A DNA stretch of 64,000 nucleotides from Hyphomicrobium sp. LHD-15 (GCF_031157355.1 NZ_JAVIFT010000003.1:1-64000); one strand, 5' to 3'. Positions 18,171-27,748 are shown, counted from the first letter of the stretch. Translations and numbers: made by a program. The notes: generated by a model from the sequence alone, not told the origin.

Positions 18171-19418
18171 CTAAAGCGTAGCCTGGCTGCTCTTTACGAC
18201 GACGCGATAGCCGGAAGCTTCGAGCCGCGCGAGCACTGCTTCGAGGTTCGAGCGGTCCCGCGTCTCGATCACGAGATTGAGCTCGGTCCCGCGCGCCGGT
18301 AGATCCGTGAACACGCGCTGGTGATAGACCTCGACGATGTTGGCGCCGGCTTGCCCCACCACGCCGGAAACGCGCGACAGCTCACCCGGCCGATCCGGAA
18401 TGTCGATGGTGAGACGCGACAGGCGCCCTTCGCGCGCAAGCTCGCGCGTCAGCACGCTCGCGAGCAATCTCGGATCGATATTGCCGCCGGTCAGCACGAG
18501 CCCGATCTTGCGGCCCTTCCAACGCTCTTTGTCGGCCATCATCGCGGCGAGCCCGGCAGCACCTGCCCCTTCGACCACGGTCTTCTCGATCATCAGCAGC
18601 GCGAACGTCGCCCGTTCGAGATCCGTCTCGCTGACGAGCACGATGTCGTCGACGAGGCGGGAGATGATCTCGGTCGTGATATCGCCCGGGTTCGCGACCG
18701 CGATGCCTTCGGCCAGCGTATCGCCGCGCGTTGGCAGATGCGTGCCCTTGATCTTGTTGTAGATCGAGGGATAGAGCGCCGCCTCGACGCCAATGATCTC
18801 GATGTCCGGCTTGATCGCCTTCGCCGCCACCGCCATGCCGGCGATGAGCCCGCCACCGCCGACCGGTACGATCAGAACGTCCAGATCCGGCACCGCTTCC
18901 AGCACCTCGAGCGCAACCGTACCCTGCCCCGCGATCACCAGCGGATCGTCGAACGGATGCACGAACACCAGTCCCTGCTCTTCGCCATAGGCGCGGGCGA
19001 AGCGCGCGGCTTCCTCGAGCGTCTTACCTTCGAGGATGACATGCGCGCCCCAGCGCTTGGTGTTCTCCGCCTTCACCGCCGGCGTCCCTTCCGGCATGAC
19101 GATCGTCGCCGGAATGCCGAGACGGCCCGCGTGATAGGAAACGCCTTGCGCATGATTGCCGGCCGACATCGCGATGACGCCCCGCTTGCGCTCAGCCGGC
19201 GAAAGCGCGGACAGCCTGACGAGCGCGCCACGCTCCTTGTAGGCGGCGGTGAACTGCAGGTTCTCGAACTTGAGCCAGATGTCGGAGCCGAGATCGTGGC
19301 CGAGCGTCCGGCTCCGGTCGCAGGGCGTTCGCACCACCGCGCCTTCGATGATCTTTGCCGCGCGCCGCACATCCTCGAGCGTGACCGCGACCTGAGCATC
19401 CGAGCTGTTCTTGACCAT
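18171..19418 (-). CDS. Threonine ammonia-lyase (PLP-dependent, with ACT domain)
   Basis: Deaminates L-threonine (and serine) to 2-oxobutyrate (pyruvate) and ammonia. The 415 residues contain a fold-type II PLP domain with Lys61 in FTAAYKERGA, the SAGNHAQG substrate loop near 85-92 and the PVGGGGLIAG phosphate loop. A C-terminal ACT domain (about 335-410) begins RLTIDIPDRPGELSRVSG. The single short ACT domain is that of the shorter TdcB/YbgE-like and archaeal-type enzymes rather than the two-domain E. coli IlvA; whether it serves isoleucine synthesis or catabolism is open. ATG 19418 is chosen over an upstream in-frame start at 19538. Divergent from the dehydrogenase gene at 19523. Confidence 0.92.
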   Translation of the reverse strand: MVKNSSDAQVAVTLEDVRRAAKIIEGAVVRTPCDRSRTLGHDLGSDIWLKFENLQFTAAYKERGALVRLSALSPAERKRGVIAMSAGNHAQGVSYHAGRLGIPATIVMPEGTPAVKAENTKRWGAHVILEGKTLEEAARFARAYGEEQGLVFVHPFDDPLVIAGQGTVALEVLEAVPDLDVLIVPVGGGGLIAGMAVAAKAIKPDIEIIGVEAALYPSIYNKIKGTHLPTRGDTLAEGIAVANPGDITTEIISRLVDDIVLVSETDLERATFALLMIEKTVVEGAGAAGLAAMMADKERWKGRKIGLVLTGGNIDPRLLASVLTRELAREGRLSRLTIDIPDRPGELSRVSGVVGQAGANIVEVYHQRVFTDLPARGTELNLVIETRDRSNLEAVLARLEASGYRVVVKSSQATL

Positions 19419-19522
19419 GGGTCCTTGCCTTGAGAGATCCCGCCGCATCGATCGGGGGTAGGAGGCGGGTGCGGGATTCGATACAACGACCCGCGTCATA
19501 ACCGAAACGAGGACCGAAGGGC

Positions 19523-20410
19523 ATGGCCAAAGTTGCATGGATCGGATTGGGGGTCATGGGTTACCCGATGGCCGGGCACCTCCTGAAGCGGGGCGGCCAC
19601 GACCTGTCCGTCTACAACCGCAACGGCGCCAAGGCCCAGGCCTGGGTCACGGCCCAGGGCGCGGGAAGCGCCCATTCGACGCCCGCCGCCGCTGCCGAAG
19701 GCGCCGATTTCGTCTTTGCCTGCGTCGGCAACGACGACGACCTGCGCCAGGTCACGACCGGTCCTGACGGCGCGTTTACCACGATGCGCCCCGGCGCCGT
19801 CTTCATCGACCACACGACAGCCTCGGCCGACGTCGCCCGCGAGTTGCATAGTGGCGCCAAGGAAAAAGGCATCGCCTTCATCGACGCGCCCGTATCGGGT
19901 GGTCAGGCCGGCGCCGAAAGCGGACAGCTCACCGTCATGTGCGGCGGGGATCAGGAAGCCTTCCACGCCGCCGATCCGGTGATCCGCTCGTTCGCCAAGG
20001 CCGTGCGCCTGATGGGCCCGGCGGGCTCTGGCCAACTCGCCAAGATGGTCAATCAGATCGCCATCGCGGGCCTCCTCCAGGGCCTCTCCGAGGCCATCGC
20101 CTTCGCCGAGAATGCCGGGCTCGATGTGGCCGCCGTCATCGACACGATCTCGAAGGGCGCTGCGCAATCGTGGCAGATGGAAAACCGCTGGAAGACCATG
20201 CATGAACGTAGCTTCGAGTTTGGCTTCGCCGTCGATTGGATGCGCAAGGATCTCGGGATCTGCCTCGCCGAAGCGCGCCGCAACGGCTCGAAGCTGACTG
20301 TCACGGAACTGGTCGATCAGTATTATAGTGACGTTCAGAAGCTCGGCGGCAGCCGCTGGGATACGTCGAGCCTGATCGCACGCCTGCCTTCGCCCGCGAC
20401 CACCAAATAG
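19523..20410 (+). CDS. NAD(P)-dependent beta-hydroxyacid dehydrogenase (3-hydroxyisobutyrate dehydrogenase type)
   Basis: A 295-residue enzyme of the 6-phosphogluconate dehydrogenase-like family, which oxidises beta-hydroxyacids or reduces the semialdehydes. The Rossmann motif GLGVMGYPMA is at 8-17, the substrate-binding DAPVSGGQAGA at 121-131, and the catalytic Lys is Lys174 in GSGQLAKMVNQ. The specific substrate (3-hydroxyisobutyrate, tartronate semialdehyde or another) cannot be read from the sequence. It is 104 bases from the divergent threonine ammonia-lyase start. Confidence 0.9.
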   Translation: MAKVAWIGLGVMGYPMAGHLLKRGGHDLSVYNRNGAKAQAWVTAQGAGSAHSTPAAAAEGADFVFACVGNDDDLRQVTTGPDGAFTTMRPGAVFIDHTTASADVARELHSGAKEKGIAFIDAPVSGGQAGAESGQLTVMCGGDQEAFHAADPVIRSFAKAVRLMGPAGSGQLAKMVNQIAIAGLLQGLSEAIAFAENAGLDVAAVIDTISKGAAQSWQMENRWKTMHERSFEFGFAVDWMRKDLGICLAEARRNGSKLTVTELVDQYYSDVQKLGGSRWDTSSLIARLPSPATTK

Positions 20411-20476
20411 CCTCAGCCGACCGCAAGCATCGAAAGACCACGGGGACCTTCACACACATTTGCAACGGGTCATGCC

Positions 20477-20872
20477 ATGCCGATCACCGCCTTCTACGCG
20501 TCGCTCCTGGCCTTCCTGTTTCTGCTGCTGTCGGTACGCGTAATCGCCCAGCGCCGCGAGGCGCGCGTCGAGATCGGCCATGGCGAAAGCGCCGAGCTTC
20601 TGCGCCGCGCTCGCGTCCACGCGAATTTCGCCGAATACGTGCCGCTTGCGCTTCTGCTGCTGGCTTTCGCCGAAAGCCTGAAAGCGCCGTCGGCCTTCTT
20701 GCACGCGCTCGGGCTTGCCTTGGTGGCCGGCCGCTACGTCCACGCCTATGCACTCTCGCAGACGCCGCACAATCTGAAGCTTCGCACGCTTGGCATGATG
20801 CTGACGTTTGTCGCGATCGGCTTCGCGGCCTTTATTTGCTTCGCGTTCGCGGGCCTCAACCTGATCGTGTAG
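20477..20872 (+). CDS. MAPEG family membrane protein
   Basis: A 131-residue protein with four predicted helices, the size and layout of the MAPEG superfamily (membrane-associated proteins in eicosanoid and glutathione metabolism). The motif RRARVHANFAEYVPLALLLL after the first helix is the family's conserved region, followed by HALGLALVAGRYVHAYAL. Bacterial members are often glutathione transferases or of unknown role. It lies 66 bases after the dehydrogenase gene on the same strand. Confidence 0.88.
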   Translation: MPITAFYASLLAFLFLLLSVRVIAQRREARVEIGHGESAELLRRARVHANFAEYVPLALLLLAFAESLKAPSAFLHALGLALVAGRYVHAYALSQTPHNLKLRTLGMMLTFVAIGFAAFICFAFAGLNLIV

Positions 20873-20898
20873 ACCGACGATACGACGCCAAGCGGACG

Positions 20899-21390
20899 TC
20901 AGCCGCTGCGCCGCTTTTCCGAAGGCGCGCGCGCGAAGTTGAGCGGCAGCGCCGTTGTATGCTTGATCTCTTCCATCGCGAACGCCGACGACACCTTTGC
21001 GATCTCGACGTGGGAAATGAGCTTTTTATAGAAAACGTCATAAGCGGCGATATCCGGGACCGCCACGCGAAGCAGATAGTCGACCTCGCCGGACATCCGG
21101 TAGAACTCGACGACTTCCGGAAAATCCGAGACCGCGCCGTGAAAGCGCTCGAGCCAAGCAAGGCTGTGCTTGTCGGTCTTGATCGAGATGAAAACGGTGA
21201 CGCCGGCATTCACCTTGACGGGATCCAGAACCGCAACCCGCCGCTTGATGACGCCAAGCTCCTCGAGCTTCTGAATGCGCCGCCAGCAGGGCGTTGTCGA
21301 AAGGCCCACCTCTTTCCCGATTTCGGCCACCGGCCGCGTGCAGTCCTCCTGCAGGATCGCGAGAATTTTGACGTCCATGTCATCGAGCAT
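20899..21390 (-). CDS. Lrp/AsnC family transcriptional regulator
   Basis: A 163-residue regulator. The N-terminal winged helix-turn-helix reads MDVKILAILQEDCTRPVAEIGKEVGLS and then TPCWRRIQKLEELGVI (about 4-50). The C-terminal RAM/ACT-like effector domain begins VNAGVTVFISIKTDKHS and contains SGEVDYLLRVAVPD. Lrp proteins assemble as octamers and usually sense amino acids. ATG 21390 is preferred; an in-frame upstream start at 21507 would add 39 residues unlike the family. No obvious amino-acid gene is adjacent, so the target is not given by context. Confidence 0.9.
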   Translation of the reverse strand: MLDDMDVKILAILQEDCTRPVAEIGKEVGLSTTPCWRRIQKLEELGVIKRRVAVLDPVKVNAGVTVFISIKTDKHSLAWLERFHGAVSDFPEVVEFYRMSGEVDYLLRVAVPDIAAYDVFYKKLISHVEIAKVSSAFAMEEIKHTTALPLNFARAPSEKRRSG

Positions 21391-21582
21391 ACGGCAACCG
21401 CAGAGTTGGAATGGATTTTCCGAATAAGGAGCAAACGCAAGATCAGTTTGTTCGGGCTCTGCGGTCAAGCGATTTAATTGAGGCAATTTTACTGTTTGGA
21501 CGAACAATCTGGCGCGTTAGCGGCCCATCGCGCTCAATCCGCCCAAGGAGCGAGGAGCGGCGGCAACTCGAGAGCCCCGCTG

Positions 21583-22326
21583 TCAGAGGTCGAGCTGGAG
21601 CCCGTCCTCGGCAATCGCAACAATTGGATGACGGATCGCCCCCTGGTTGGCGAGGGCTTCCGGGCCCAGATGCGTCAGCAGAACCTTCTTGGCGCCGAGC
21701 CGTTCCAGATTGGCCTCGATCGTCCGCCAGTTGAGATGGTACCGGGCGGCCTGCTCGAACGCGAAGCATTCGCAAATGAAGAGATCAGCCCCGTTTGCAG
21801 CGCCAATCAGGCTTTCGACCCACTCCGTATCGCCGGAGAAGGTCAGAATCTTGCCGTCGACCTCGAAGCGGAGCGCATAGGACGTCGCGCCCGACGGATG
21901 GCTGACGACAAACGGCGTAACTTTCACGCCGCCCGCCTCCAGCGGCACGAAATCCTCGTAAGTCCGAAAAACCAGATCGAACCGCCGCGCCACTGCCGTC
22001 GAGCCTGGAAAAAGCGCCTCCGCAGCGGCGTTGAAGCGGGCTTCGATCCCTGCTGGGCCGACCACGGTCAACGGCTTGGTGCGTTTCACGAGATGCACGG
22101 CATGGATCAGCCACCACACTAGACCCGCAAAATGATCGCCGTGCAGATGCGTGATAAAAATCGTTGAAATATCATTCGGATCAACGTGTTGCCGCTCGAG
22201 CCCGATCAACGACGTGGCCCCGCAGTCGATCAGGAACTGCCCCGCGTCCGAAGCCACGTGGAAGCACGTTTGAAGACGTCCTCCGGAGCCGAAGGCGTCG
22301 CTGGATCCGATAATCGTAACCTTCAT
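21583..22326 (-). CDS. Metallo-beta-lactamase-fold hydrolase
   Basis: A 247-residue hydrolase. The zinc motif HLHGDH is at 60-65 (His60, His62, Asp64, His65); further ligands follow in VSHPSG, FSGDTEW and THLG. The overall sequence resembles the RNase Z / AtsA-like branch of small MBL hydrolases rather than beta-lactamases or glyoxalases. There is no signal peptide, so it is cytoplasmic. ATG 22326 matches the family N-terminus (MKVTIIGSSDAFGSGG); an upstream start at 22365 is unlikely. The substrate is unknown. Confidence 0.88.
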   Translation of the reverse strand: MKVTIIGSSDAFGSGGRLQTCFHVASDAGQFLIDCGATSLIGLERQHVDPNDISTIFITHLHGDHFAGLVWWLIHAVHLVKRTKPLTVVGPAGIEARFNAAAEALFPGSTAVARRFDLVFRTYEDFVPLEAGGVKVTPFVVSHPSGATSYALRFEVDGKILTFSGDTEWVESLIGAANGADLFICECFAFEQAARYHLNWRTIEANLERLGAKKVLLTHLGPEALANQGAIRHPIVAIAEDGLQLDL

Positions 22327-22575
22327 GCCCGCTCCCGCACGCGCATTTTCCGAATAATCCCGCACATTGCCTGGCGGCGCGCCACCGGACTGTTCCGTTG
22401 GGAACAGGCGGAATATCCAACTCGACCCGTGGGTAAACTCATCGTTAGCGAATTCTGGTGAGATTAGCGGTGGGCAGACACACGACCTATCACTCTCGGC
22501 GGGCTAGCGACAAGCACCCCCAATACCGGGAGCGACTGGGCCATTTGGCCGTCGTGAACGCTGCGCGGCGGAAGC

Positions 22576-24195
22576 ATGGACAAAGAAACGCGAAAACAAA
22601 TCCTCGCCGAGCTTAGAACGCGTCACGCCGCGCGCAAACGCACGGACGACGACGTGAAGGCTGCCCGCGATCGCCTGACCCGAGGCAGCGAAATCAAGCC
22701 CGAATTCGAATACGAGCTCATGGCGATGTTCGCCCGGAACGAGCTCTCGGCCGCCGTCACGATCTGGGCCCTCGCTGCCATCTTTTCCCTCGCATCCATG
22801 TTCTGGGCGCCTTGGGCGGAAGGCTGCATGTGGCTTCTGCTGGTCATCGGCTCGAAGGTCGTCCTGCTTCAACTGTGTCGCCGTTTCGAGCGCGAAGCCC
22901 GCCCCGATGGCGATCTCGGTGTCTGGCGCCGGCGCTTCCTTCTCGCCGAGTTGTTCAACGGAGTCGTCTGGGCAGGCTTCGCCCTCGTCGGAATGGACAG
23001 TCAGTCTCCGCTCGAGCAATCGGCGGTATTTTCATCCCACGTTTTCATCTTCGCTTCGCGGATCGTCCTGCTCGCCGTCCGGATGACCTTCACGTCGTCG
23101 ATGATGAGCTTGCTCTACGTCGGCACCATCCCGATGACGGTCGCCGTCGCCACCCGGCTCATCCTGCTGCACGAGCCGTTCTACTACGCACTCGCCACCA
23201 TGGCGGTGGGCGTCCACGTCTACTTCATCTTCCTCGCCAAGGGCCTGCAGCAGACAACGCTGCAGATGCTCGAATTCCGCGCGCAGAAGGACATCCTGAT
23301 CGCCGAGCTCGACGAGGAGAAGCTCGTCAGCGACGAGGCCCGCAAGCGCGCCGAAGCCGGCAGCAAGGCCAAATCCCGTTTTCTCGCGACCATGAGCCAC
23401 GAGCTGAGAACGCCGCTCAACGCCATCATGGGTTTCTCGGAGGTCATGAAGGACGAGCTGTTCGGCGAGCACGCCACGCCGCTCTATCGCGACTACTCAC
23501 GCGATATCTACGAGAGCGGCCGCCATCTGCTCCAGCTCATCAACGAGATCCTCGATCTCTCGCGCATCGAAGCGGGCCGCTACGAACTTGTCGAGGAACG
23601 CGCCCACTTGGGCGACATCGCCGAGGATTGCAAGCGCCTGCTCGCGCTCCGCGCCAGCGGCAAGGGCCTGCAAGTTACTCTCGACATCGCGGCTGACTTG
23701 CCCCAGGTCTGGATCGATGTCCGCGCCATGCGCCAGATCTGCCTCAACCTCCTGTCGAACGCGATCAAGTTCACGCCGAAAGGCGGAAACGTCACGATCA
23801 CTGTCGCGCAGACACCAGACGGCGGCCAGCGCATGGCCGTCCGCGACACCGGGCCCGGCATTCCCGAGGACGAAATCCCCAAGGTGTTGCAAGCCTTCGG
23901 CCAGGGGTCACTCGCCCACGAGACCGCGGAAGGCGGAACCGGCCTCGGACTGCCGATCGTGAAAAGCCTCGCCGAGTTGCATGACGGCGTTTTTGAGCTG
24001 CAATCCGAACTCCGCAAGGGCACCGAGGTCTCCGTTACGCTGCCCGCCAAGCGCGTGCTGGCGACTGTCGCGCCGCTGCAGCCGCTCGGGGCCGAGCGGC
24101 ATCGCCAGGCGGTGCCCCCACCGTCGAGCCGCCAGCCGCGCCTCCGCATCCCCCCCAAACCCACGTCGCCGACGCGGCCGCCCCGCGTCGCCTGA
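22576..24195 (+). CDS. Membrane sensor histidine kinase (DivJ/PleC-like kinase core)
   Basis: A 539-residue kinase. About six membrane helices lie between residues 57 and 220 with almost no periplasmic loop, followed by a coiled coil (about 225-265). The dimerisation domain carries the phospho-acceptor His275 in MSHELRTPLNAIMGFSEVM. The ATPase domain shows the N-box NLLSNAIKFTP, the G1 box DTGPGIPEDE and the G2 box GGTGLGLPIVKSL. The tail is Pro/Arg rich. The kinase core resembles the alphaproteobacterial DivJ/PleC/PdhS cell-cycle kinases. No response regulator is adjacent, so the partner is probably encoded elsewhere. Confidence 0.9.
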   Translation: MDKETRKQILAELRTRHAARKRTDDDVKAARDRLTRGSEIKPEFEYELMAMFARNELSAAVTIWALAAIFSLASMFWAPWAEGCMWLLLVIGSKVVLLQLCRRFEREARPDGDLGVWRRRFLLAELFNGVVWAGFALVGMDSQSPLEQSAVFSSHVFIFASRIVLLAVRMTFTSSMMSLLYVGTIPMTVAVATRLILLHEPFYYALATMAVGVHVYFIFLAKGLQQTTLQMLEFRAQKDILIAELDEEKLVSDEARKRAEAGSKAKSRFLATMSHELRTPLNAIMGFSEVMKDELFGEHATPLYRDYSRDIYESGRHLLQLINEILDLSRIEAGRYELVEERAHLGDIAEDCKRLLALRASGKGLQVTLDIAADLPQVWIDVRAMRQICLNLLSNAIKFTPKGGNVTITVAQTPDGGQRMAVRDTGPGIPEDEIPKVLQAFGQGSLAHETAEGGTGLGLPIVKSLAELHDGVFELQSELRKGTEVSVTLPAKRVLATVAPLQPLGAERHRQAVPPPSSRQPRLRIPPKPTSPTRPPRVA

Positions 24196-24318
24196 ATTCG
24201 GCCCCGGTTCGCGGCCCTATGCGTGTTTGCCGCGCTTTCCGGGCATTGAGGCGTGAGGCCGGACTGACTAAATTGCACGCCGACTGACACAATACGGAGC
24301 GCGCCACCGCGGCGACCG

Positions 24319-24486
24319 ATGGAATCTCCCTGCATAAAAACCTGCGTGATCAATCCGAAAGACGGCCTCTGCGACGGCTGTTTCCGCTCCCGCCATGAGA
24401 TCGCCTGCTGGTCGTCCTATTCCGACGCTGAACGCCGGACAATCATGCAGGAGCTGAAACTCCGTCGTGTACGGGCCAATGGCTAG
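24319..24486 (+). CDS. DUF1289 small cysteine-rich protein
   Basis: A 55-residue protein running from ATG 24319 to TAG 24484-24486. It carries the DUF1289 pattern SPCIKTCVINPKDGLCDGC followed by EIACWSSYSDAERRTIM. The Cys residues at 5, 9, 18 and 21 probably bind a metal. The family is widespread in proteobacteria and its function is not known. It is 123 bases after the histidine kinase gene and on the same strand. Confidence 0.85.
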   Translation: MESPCIKTCVINPKDGLCDGCFRSRHEIACWSSYSDAERRTIMQELKLRRVRANG

Positions 24487-24628
24487 ACCACGCGCTCCAA
24501 TCGTCGCGCCCCTATCGGGCGCGGCGTGAATCGGCAGCGCAGGAAATGCCTGAAGCGTGAATAGTAGGCCTCATCTCCCCCTGGGCCGCATGTCGATGGA
24601 TCTCAACGAATGATGGAAACGCCCTGAC

Positions 24629-25336
24629 ATGCTCGCCGTCCTGATTGCCATCCTGCTGGGTCTGGTCGCGCTCTATTGGAGCCTCAGCGGCGATACGGAT
24701 TCCTTCTCGGCCCTCGCCGGCGAGAATGCCCCCTACATCGTCGGCGCGCTCGCGCTGGCCGCGCTCTATCTCTTGACCCTCAGCGGCGACTATCAAGGGA
24801 GGCGGCGCGACGCCGTGCGCCACGCCGCCACCTGGATCGGGATCGGACTGGCGCTGATCGTCGCTTACACCTACCGCGAGGAAATAAAGACGGTCGCCTA
24901 TCGCGTCGCCGGCGAGGTGCTTCCGCCCGGTCATTCGCTCCTCGTCGAGACGGCCCCCACAGGCGAACAGGCCGTGCGCCTGCGCCGCCATGACAACGCG
25001 CATTTCATCGCCCGCGGCGCAGTCAACGGCGTGACAATGTCGTTGCTGGTCGATACCGGCGCCTCGACCGTGGTCTTGAAGCCAGCCGACGCCGAGCGTG
25101 CCGGGATCGACACCAAGTCGCTGTCTTTCACCACCCCCGTCTCGACCGCGAACGGCAGCACCTTTGCGGCACCCATCCGGCTCAAGACCATCTCCGTCGG
25201 CCCGCTCGAAGTCCGCGACGTCGAAGCCCTCGTCGCCCAACCCGGCGCGCTCTCGGAAAACCTGCTCGGTATGAGTTTCTTAAAGCGTTTGCGCTCCTAT
25301 GAGTTTTCCGGCGACTTCCTCACCCTCCGAGGCTGA
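24629..25336 (+). CDS. TIGR02281-type clan AA (retropepsin-like) aspartic protease, first copy
   Basis: A 235-residue membrane-anchored protein with hydrophobic helices near 2-17, 36-50 and 69-82 and a single-lobe retropepsin-like domain at about 120-235. The active-site motif is LLVDTGAST (Asp142). Single-lobe enzymes of this kind work as homodimers. The C-terminal ENLLGMSFLKRL is typical of the family. It lies 60 bases before a second copy at 25396, indicating a tandem duplication. The substrates are unknown. Confidence 0.9.
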   Translation: MLAVLIAILLGLVALYWSLSGDTDSFSALAGENAPYIVGALALAALYLLTLSGDYQGRRRDAVRHAATWIGIGLALIVAYTYREEIKTVAYRVAGEVLPPGHSLLVETAPTGEQAVRLRRHDNAHFIARGAVNGVTMSLLVDTGASTVVLKPADAERAGIDTKSLSFTTPVSTANGSTFAAPIRLKTISVGPLEVRDVEALVAQPGALSENLLGMSFLKRLRSYEFSGDFLTLRG

Positions 25337-25395
25337 CGGCCGGCCTCTGAGCCCCTCCGAAAGCGCGTGGGGTGCCTCCACGCGGGAGCGTTTGA

Positions 25396-25962
25396 ATGGC
25401 TCTTTCATCCGGAGCACGGTCTTTCTTCGGAGAAGTCGCAAGCTGGGCGGCAGCAGCCCTGATCCTGGGCTTGGGCGCGGCCCACTATGACACTCTGCGC
25501 GCAGAACTGAGCGGCATGCTTGGCGTCGCGAGCACCCCCACCACGACGCAGGAAGAAGCCCGCGCCGACCCGCAAGAGCCGGCTCCACGAGGTGGCACCG
25601 AGCAGCTGCGAGCTGCTGCCGACGGCCACTACTATGCCGAAGCCGAGATCAACGGCCGCTCGGTCGACGTCATGGTCGATACCGGCGCGTCCATGGTTGC
25701 ATTGACATACGAGGATGCCGAGCGCGCGGGCCTGCGGCTCAGGCCGTCGGATTTTACCGGCCGGGTGAACACTGCCAACGGCGTGGCTTCCGTCGCGCCC
25801 GTGACCCTCGACCGGATCACCATCGGCCGCGTCACCGTCCGCGACGTCCGCGCCGCCGTCTGCGAACGCGGGCGCCTCAATAAGACATTGCTCGGCATGA
25901 GCTTTCTGTCACGCCTCGACCGCGTCGACATCTCCCAGGGCCGCTTGACCTTGGTCGAATAA
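25396..25962 (+). CDS. TIGR02281-type clan AA aspartic protease, second copy
   Basis: A 188-residue paralogue of the preceding gene. It has one N-terminal anchor (about 14-30), a low-complexity Thr/Glu/Pro linker (about 45-70) and the retropepsin-like domain with VMVDTGASM (Asp95). The ending NKTLLGMSFLSRL mirrors the first copy. The two differ in the membrane part (three helices versus one), so they have diverged since duplication. They could form a heterodimer, since each supplies one active-site Asp, but this is inference. Confidence 0.9.
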   Translation: MALSSGARSFFGEVASWAAAALILGLGAAHYDTLRAELSGMLGVASTPTTTQEEARADPQEPAPRGGTEQLRAAADGHYYAEAEINGRSVDVMVDTGASMVALTYEDAERAGLRLRPSDFTGRVNTANGVASVAPVTLDRITIGRVTVRDVRAAVCERGRLNKTLLGMSFLSRLDRVDISQGRLTLVE

Positions 25963-26198
25963 CCTCATCTGACATGTAAATTCGGGCTTCTCGTCAAAGA
26001 CACGATGCGCGAACCGTCTTAAGCCTTCGCGCATTAAAGCAACGTGCCCCCTAGCGAATGTTATACGCGTGTGGTGCATAAGGAAAAAAACGTCCACGGA
26101 CGTCATCACTTCCGCACCGTATTTCGCCGTATTCCGCCTCCATGAGCCTGCCCGTTCGCCGGAAATTTCGCCGGTGAGTCCCAGAACAAGGTCTCTCG

Positions 26199-27698
26199 AT
26201 GTTTCCCAAACCCCGCGCCGATCTCGTCCCCAACACCGCCGACTTCGAACGCCTGCCCCTCGTCAAGCCCACCGGCTTCCGCGAGTACGACGCCCGCTGG
26301 CTGTTCCCGCAAGAGATCAACCTCATGGGGCTCAACGCAGTTGGCCTCGGCATGGCGGTCCTTTTCGAAGAGCGCGGCGTCAAGAAACGCATCGTCGTTG
26401 GCCATGATTTCCGCTGGTATTCCGCGTCGGTGAAGCAGGCCCTGATCACCGGTCTTCTGGCCGGCGGCTTCGAAGTTCACGACATCGGCCTCGCGCTTTC
26501 GCCGATGGCCTACTACGCCCAGTTCGCGCTCGACGTGGAAGGCGTGGCGATGGTCACCGCCTCCCACAACGACAACGGCTGGACCGGCATCAAGATGGGC
26601 CTCAATCGCCCGCTGACCTTCGGCCCCGACGAGATGAGCCGCCTCAAGGAAATCGTGCTCGCGGGCAACTTCAAGCCGCAGGACGGCGGCCGCTACTTTT
26701 TCGTACCCGACCTCGCCGAGCGCTACATGGCCGCCCTCGCCGACCGCCCGAAGCTCAAGCGCCGCCTCAAGGTCGTCGCCGCTTGCGGCAACGGCACCGC
26801 TGGCGCATTCGCGCCCAAGGTTCTCGAAGCCATCGGCTGCGAGGTCGTCCCCCTCGACGCCGAGCTCGATCACAGCTTCCCCCGCTACAATCCGAACCCC
26901 GAGGACATGAAGATGCTGCACGCCATCGCGGAAGCGGTGGTGAAGCACAAGGCAGATGTCGGTTTCGGCTTCGATGGCGACGGCGACCGCTGCGGCGTGG
27001 TCGACAACGAAGGCCACGAGATCTTTGCCGATACCGTCGGCGTCATGCTCGCCCGCGATATCTCGGCCCGGCACAAGGACGCCGTGTTCGTCGCCGACGT
27101 CAAATCGACCGGCCTTTTCATGACCGACCCTGTTCTGCAGGCAAACGGCGCCAAGACCCTCTACTGGAAGACCGGCCATTCCTACATGAAGCGCTACACC
27201 TTCGAGCAGAAGGCACTCGTCGGCTTCGAGAAGAGCGGACATTTCTTCTTCCAGCCGCCGCTCGGTCGCGGCTATGACGACGGCCTCGTCGCGGCCCTCG
27301 CCGTCTGCGACATGCTCGAGCGCGCCGAAGGCAAGACCGTCGCCGACCTGCGCCGCGCACTGCCCAAAACCTACCAGTCGCCGACGATGTCGCCTCACTG
27401 CGACGACGAGAAGAAGTACGGCATCGTGGAGAAGGTCGTCGCGGACTACGAGGGCATCGCGAAGAACGGCGGAACCATTGCCGGCCAGAAAATCCGCGAT
27501 CTCGTCACCGTCAACGGCGTCCGCGTCACGCTGGAAGACGGCACCTGGGGCCTCGTTCGCGCCTCGTCCAACAAGCCCGAGCTGGTGATCGTCGTCGAAA
27601 GCCCGGTGTCGGAAGCCAACAAGGTCGCGATCTTCCGCGATATCGAAGCCCGCCTCGCCAAGTTCCCCGAGGTCGGCGAGTACAACCAGAAGATTTGA
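26199..27698 (+). CDS. Phosphomannomutase/phosphoglucomutase
   Basis: Interconverts the 6- and 1-phosphates of mannose or glucose for sugar-nucleotide and polysaccharide synthesis. The 499 residues show the four-domain alpha-D-phosphohexomutase layout: phosphoserine loop TASHNDNGWTG (Ser122), metal loop DGDGDR (259-264), sugar-binding loop EKSGHFFF, and a C-terminal phosphate-binding RASSNKPELVIVVES. The motifs match PMM/PGM (AlgC/ManB type) more than phosphoglucosamine mutase. It stands alone, with no capsule genes beside it. Confidence 0.94.
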   Translation: MFPKPRADLVPNTADFERLPLVKPTGFREYDARWLFPQEINLMGLNAVGLGMAVLFEERGVKKRIVVGHDFRWYSASVKQALITGLLAGGFEVHDIGLALSPMAYYAQFALDVEGVAMVTASHNDNGWTGIKMGLNRPLTFGPDEMSRLKEIVLAGNFKPQDGGRYFFVPDLAERYMAALADRPKLKRRLKVVAACGNGTAGAFAPKVLEAIGCEVVPLDAELDHSFPRYNPNPEDMKMLHAIAEAVVKHKADVGFGFDGDGDRCGVVDNEGHEIFADTVGVMLARDISARHKDAVFVADVKSTGLFMTDPVLQANGAKTLYWKTGHSYMKRYTFEQKALVGFEKSGHFFFQPPLGRGYDDGLVAALAVCDMLERAEGKTVADLRRALPKTYQSPTMSPHCDDEKKYGIVEKVVADYEGIAKNGGTIAGQKIRDLVTVNGVRVTLEDGTWGLVRASSNKPELVIVVESPVSEANKVAIFRDIEARLAKFPEVGEYNQKI

Positions 27699-27706
27699 GG
27701 CATCGA

Positions 27707-27748
27707 GGCAATCCCCGGTTAACCGCCGCAACGGGATCGGGGATTGCC
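27707..27748. repeat. Inverted repeat downstream of the phosphomannomutase gene
   Basis: GGCAATCCCC (27707-27716) is the exact reverse complement of GGGGATTGCC (27739-27748), with a 22-base loop containing the palindrome GGTTAACC. It sits eight bases after the stop codon. There is no T-run, so it may be a Rho-dependent end or an mRNA-stabilising hairpin. Confidence 0.5.
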
